From Bacteroidales bacterium (lineage in GTDB: Bacteria > Bacteroidota > Bacteroidia > Bacteroidales > UBA7960), in the NCBI GenBank assembly GCA_007123065.1, contig SKSI01000029.1:1-6783 (forward strand): a DNA stretch of 6,783 bases. The letters run 5' to 3'. This document shows, one piece after another, positions 5,421 through 6,783 of this stretch (position 1 is its first letter; the number at the start of each line of letters is the position of its first letter). The position numbers and the translations under genes were made by a program. The notes beneath the pieces are model-generated. The model was not told where the DNA came from, ran no database searches, and was given only the letters and a program-made list of their open reading frames with translations.

Positions 5421-6783
5421 ATGCAAAAACTTAGTGAACAGGAACAACTGCGCCGTGATGCGCTTCAACAGTTAAGAGAACTCGGCATCAACCCATACCC
5501 GTCAGAAACCTGGCAGGTGAACGCAACAGCTTCAGAAATTCTGGAACTTTTTCCCAAAGATAAAAGCCTCTACCAGGATGTACAGCTTGCCGGGCGGATC
5601 ATGAGCCGGCGCATTATGGGAAGTGCTTCTTTTGCAGAGCTTCAGGATGAGAGCGGACGGATACAGCTTTATTTCAACAGGGACGAAATCTGTCCGGAAG
5701 AGGACAAAACCATGTACAACACCGTATTTAAGCGCCTGACCGACATCGGCGATATTATTGGTGTTAAAGGTTTTGTTTTTATAACCCGGATGGGAGAAAT
5801 TACCGTTCATGTGAAGTCATTTACCATGCTTTGCAAATCACTCAGACCGTTACCCATCGTGAAAGAAAAAGACGGGAAGGTATATGATGCTTTCACAGAT
5901 CCGGAACAACGTTACCGTCAGCGATATATCGATCTGATCGTGAATCCTGAAAACAGGGAATTATTTCGCCGTCGCACACAGCTGATCCGCAGCATGCGCG
6001 ATTTCCTTAACGACAAAGGTTATCTTGAGGTGGAAACCCCGGTTTTGCAGCCGATCTATGGTGGTGCAGCCGCTCGCCCTTTCAAAACCTATCACAACAC
6101 GCTTGACACGACCCTTTACCTGCGCATCGCCAATGAGCTCTACCTCAAACGGCTTATCGTGGGCGGCTATGATGGTGTTTTTGAATTTGCCAAAGACTTT
6201 CGCAATGAGGGGATGAGCCGTTTTCACAATCCTGAATTTACTCAGATGGAGCTGTATGTCGCTTATAAGGATTATGAATGGATGATGGATCTGGTTGAGG
6301 AGATGGTGGAGGACATAGTGATGAATATGCATGGCAGCACAAAAATCAAAGTCGGTGAACACGAAATTGATTTTAAGCGTCCCTGGAAGCGATACACAAT
6401 GTATGAGGCCATTGCACATTTTACAGGCATGGATGTTTCTGATATGGATGAAGATGCGATGCGTAACTTCGCTGAGGAGATCGGCATCAAAACTGATGAA
6501 ACAATGGCCCGGGGAAAGCTGATTGACGAAATTTTCGGTGAGAAATGTGAACCACATCTGATTCAGCCCACTTTTATCACCGACTACCCGATTGAGATGT
6601 CGCCCCTGGCAAAAAAGCACCGTTCCAAGCCAGGTCTTGTAGAACGTTTTGAAGCAATTTGTAATGGCAAGGAGATCTGCAACGCATTCAGCGAGCTCAA
6701 TGATCCGCTGGATCAGCGGAAAAGGTTTGAGGAGCAGCTTGAGCTTGCCCGTCGCGGTGACGCCGAGGCCATGGTTTTGGATG
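5421..6783 (+). CDS. lysS: Lysyl-tRNA synthetase, class II, partial at right edge
   Basis: The first 454 codons are present and open to the window end. The enzyme charges tRNA-Lys with lysine in the cytoplasm. After an N-terminal helix (LSEQEQLRRDALQQLRELGI) comes the OB-fold anticodon-binding domain (about 55-137, with AGRIMSRRIMGSASFAELQD). The catalytic domain carries motif 1 (about 193-209, GYLEVETPVLQ), the GGAAARPF segment (214-221), and motif 2 with RNEG (261-264) and HNPEFT (269-274). IEMSPLAKKH (391-400) and GKEICNAFSELNDP (416-429) are also typical. Motif 3 (GxGxGxDR) should lie beyond the edge, as should any C-terminal extension. The wording closely follows Bacteroidota LysS. The ATG at 5421 is preceded by the A-rich GAATAAAAAA and gives the expected N terminus. 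It is transcribed away from rlmD. Confidence 0.97.
   Translation, partial: MQKLSEQEQLRRDALQQLRELGINPYPSETWQVNATASEILELFPKDKSLYQDVQLAGRIMSRRIMGSASFAELQDESGRIQLYFNRDEICPEEDKTMYNTVFKRLTDIGDIIGVKGFVFITRMGEITVHVKSFTMLCKSLRPLPIVKEKDGKVYDAFTDPEQRYRQRYIDLIVNPENRELFRRRTQLIRSMRDFLNDKGYLEVETPVLQPIYGGAAARPFKTYHNTLDTTLYLRIANELYLKRLIVGGYDGVFEFAKDFRNEGMSRFHNPEFTQMELYVAYKDYEWMMDLVEEMVEDIVMNMHGSTKIKVGEHEIDFKRPWKRYTMYEAIAHFTGMDVSDMDEDAMRNFAEEIGIKTDETMARGKLIDEIFGEKCEPHLIQPTFITDYPIEMSPLAKKHRSKPGLVERFEAICNGKEICNAFSELNDPLDQRKRFEEQLELARRGDAEAMVLD

Noticed and set aside
5961..6620. Minus-strand ORF of 219 codons
   Set aside because: It lies entirely opposite lysS, whose conserved motifs account for the sequence. 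The translated protein shows no recognisable domain.

Overview
The window looks like chromosomal DNA of a member of the Bacteroidota, possibly a Bacteroidales/Marinilabiliales-type organism; the order-level guess is weak. Three lines of evidence point there. There are no convincing Shine-Dalgarno sequences in front of the genes. TAnnTTTG-type -7 promoter boxes sit upstream of ptrB, lysS and rlmD. The lysyl-tRNA synthetase also reads like the Bacteroidota version. Five genes lie on the minus strand and one on the plus strand, and the window cuts a gene at each end.

Left part (1-2971, minus strand, read right to left): a promoter at 2938-2971 precedes an oligopeptidase B-type S9 serine peptidase that carries a lipoprotein signal (ptrB, 757-2865). 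After 28 bases comes a small lipoprotein with one CxxCH haem-binding motif near its C terminus (237-728). After another short gap comes the start of a thiamine-binding (MTH1187/YkoF-like) protein that runs off the left edge (1-187). The tight spacing suggests one transcript, but the three products have no obvious shared pathway.

Middle part (3004-5311, minus strand): rlmD, a 23S rRNA m5U methyltransferase with an intact Fe-S cluster site and catalytic residues, is followed by an atypical SDR/TIP30-like NAD(P)-binding protein. The 181-base gap between them holds a tandem repeat built from the 7-base unit AGCTTCC/AGCTTCG, including a 32-base tandem duplication. It starts directly after the rlmD stop codon.

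Right part (5312-6783): a 109-base divergent intergenic region separates rlmD from lysS, which runs off the right edge. The two candidate -7 boxes are only 12 bases apart and point away from each other, so the promoters probably overlap.

Most of the window is ordinary housekeeping or cell-envelope content. I see no CRISPR array, rRNA, tRNA, transposase, phage gene or defence system. The items most worth a second look are the intergenic repeat, the exported oligopeptidase B with altered substrate-pocket positions and its haem-lipoprotein neighbour, and the overlapping divergent promoters.
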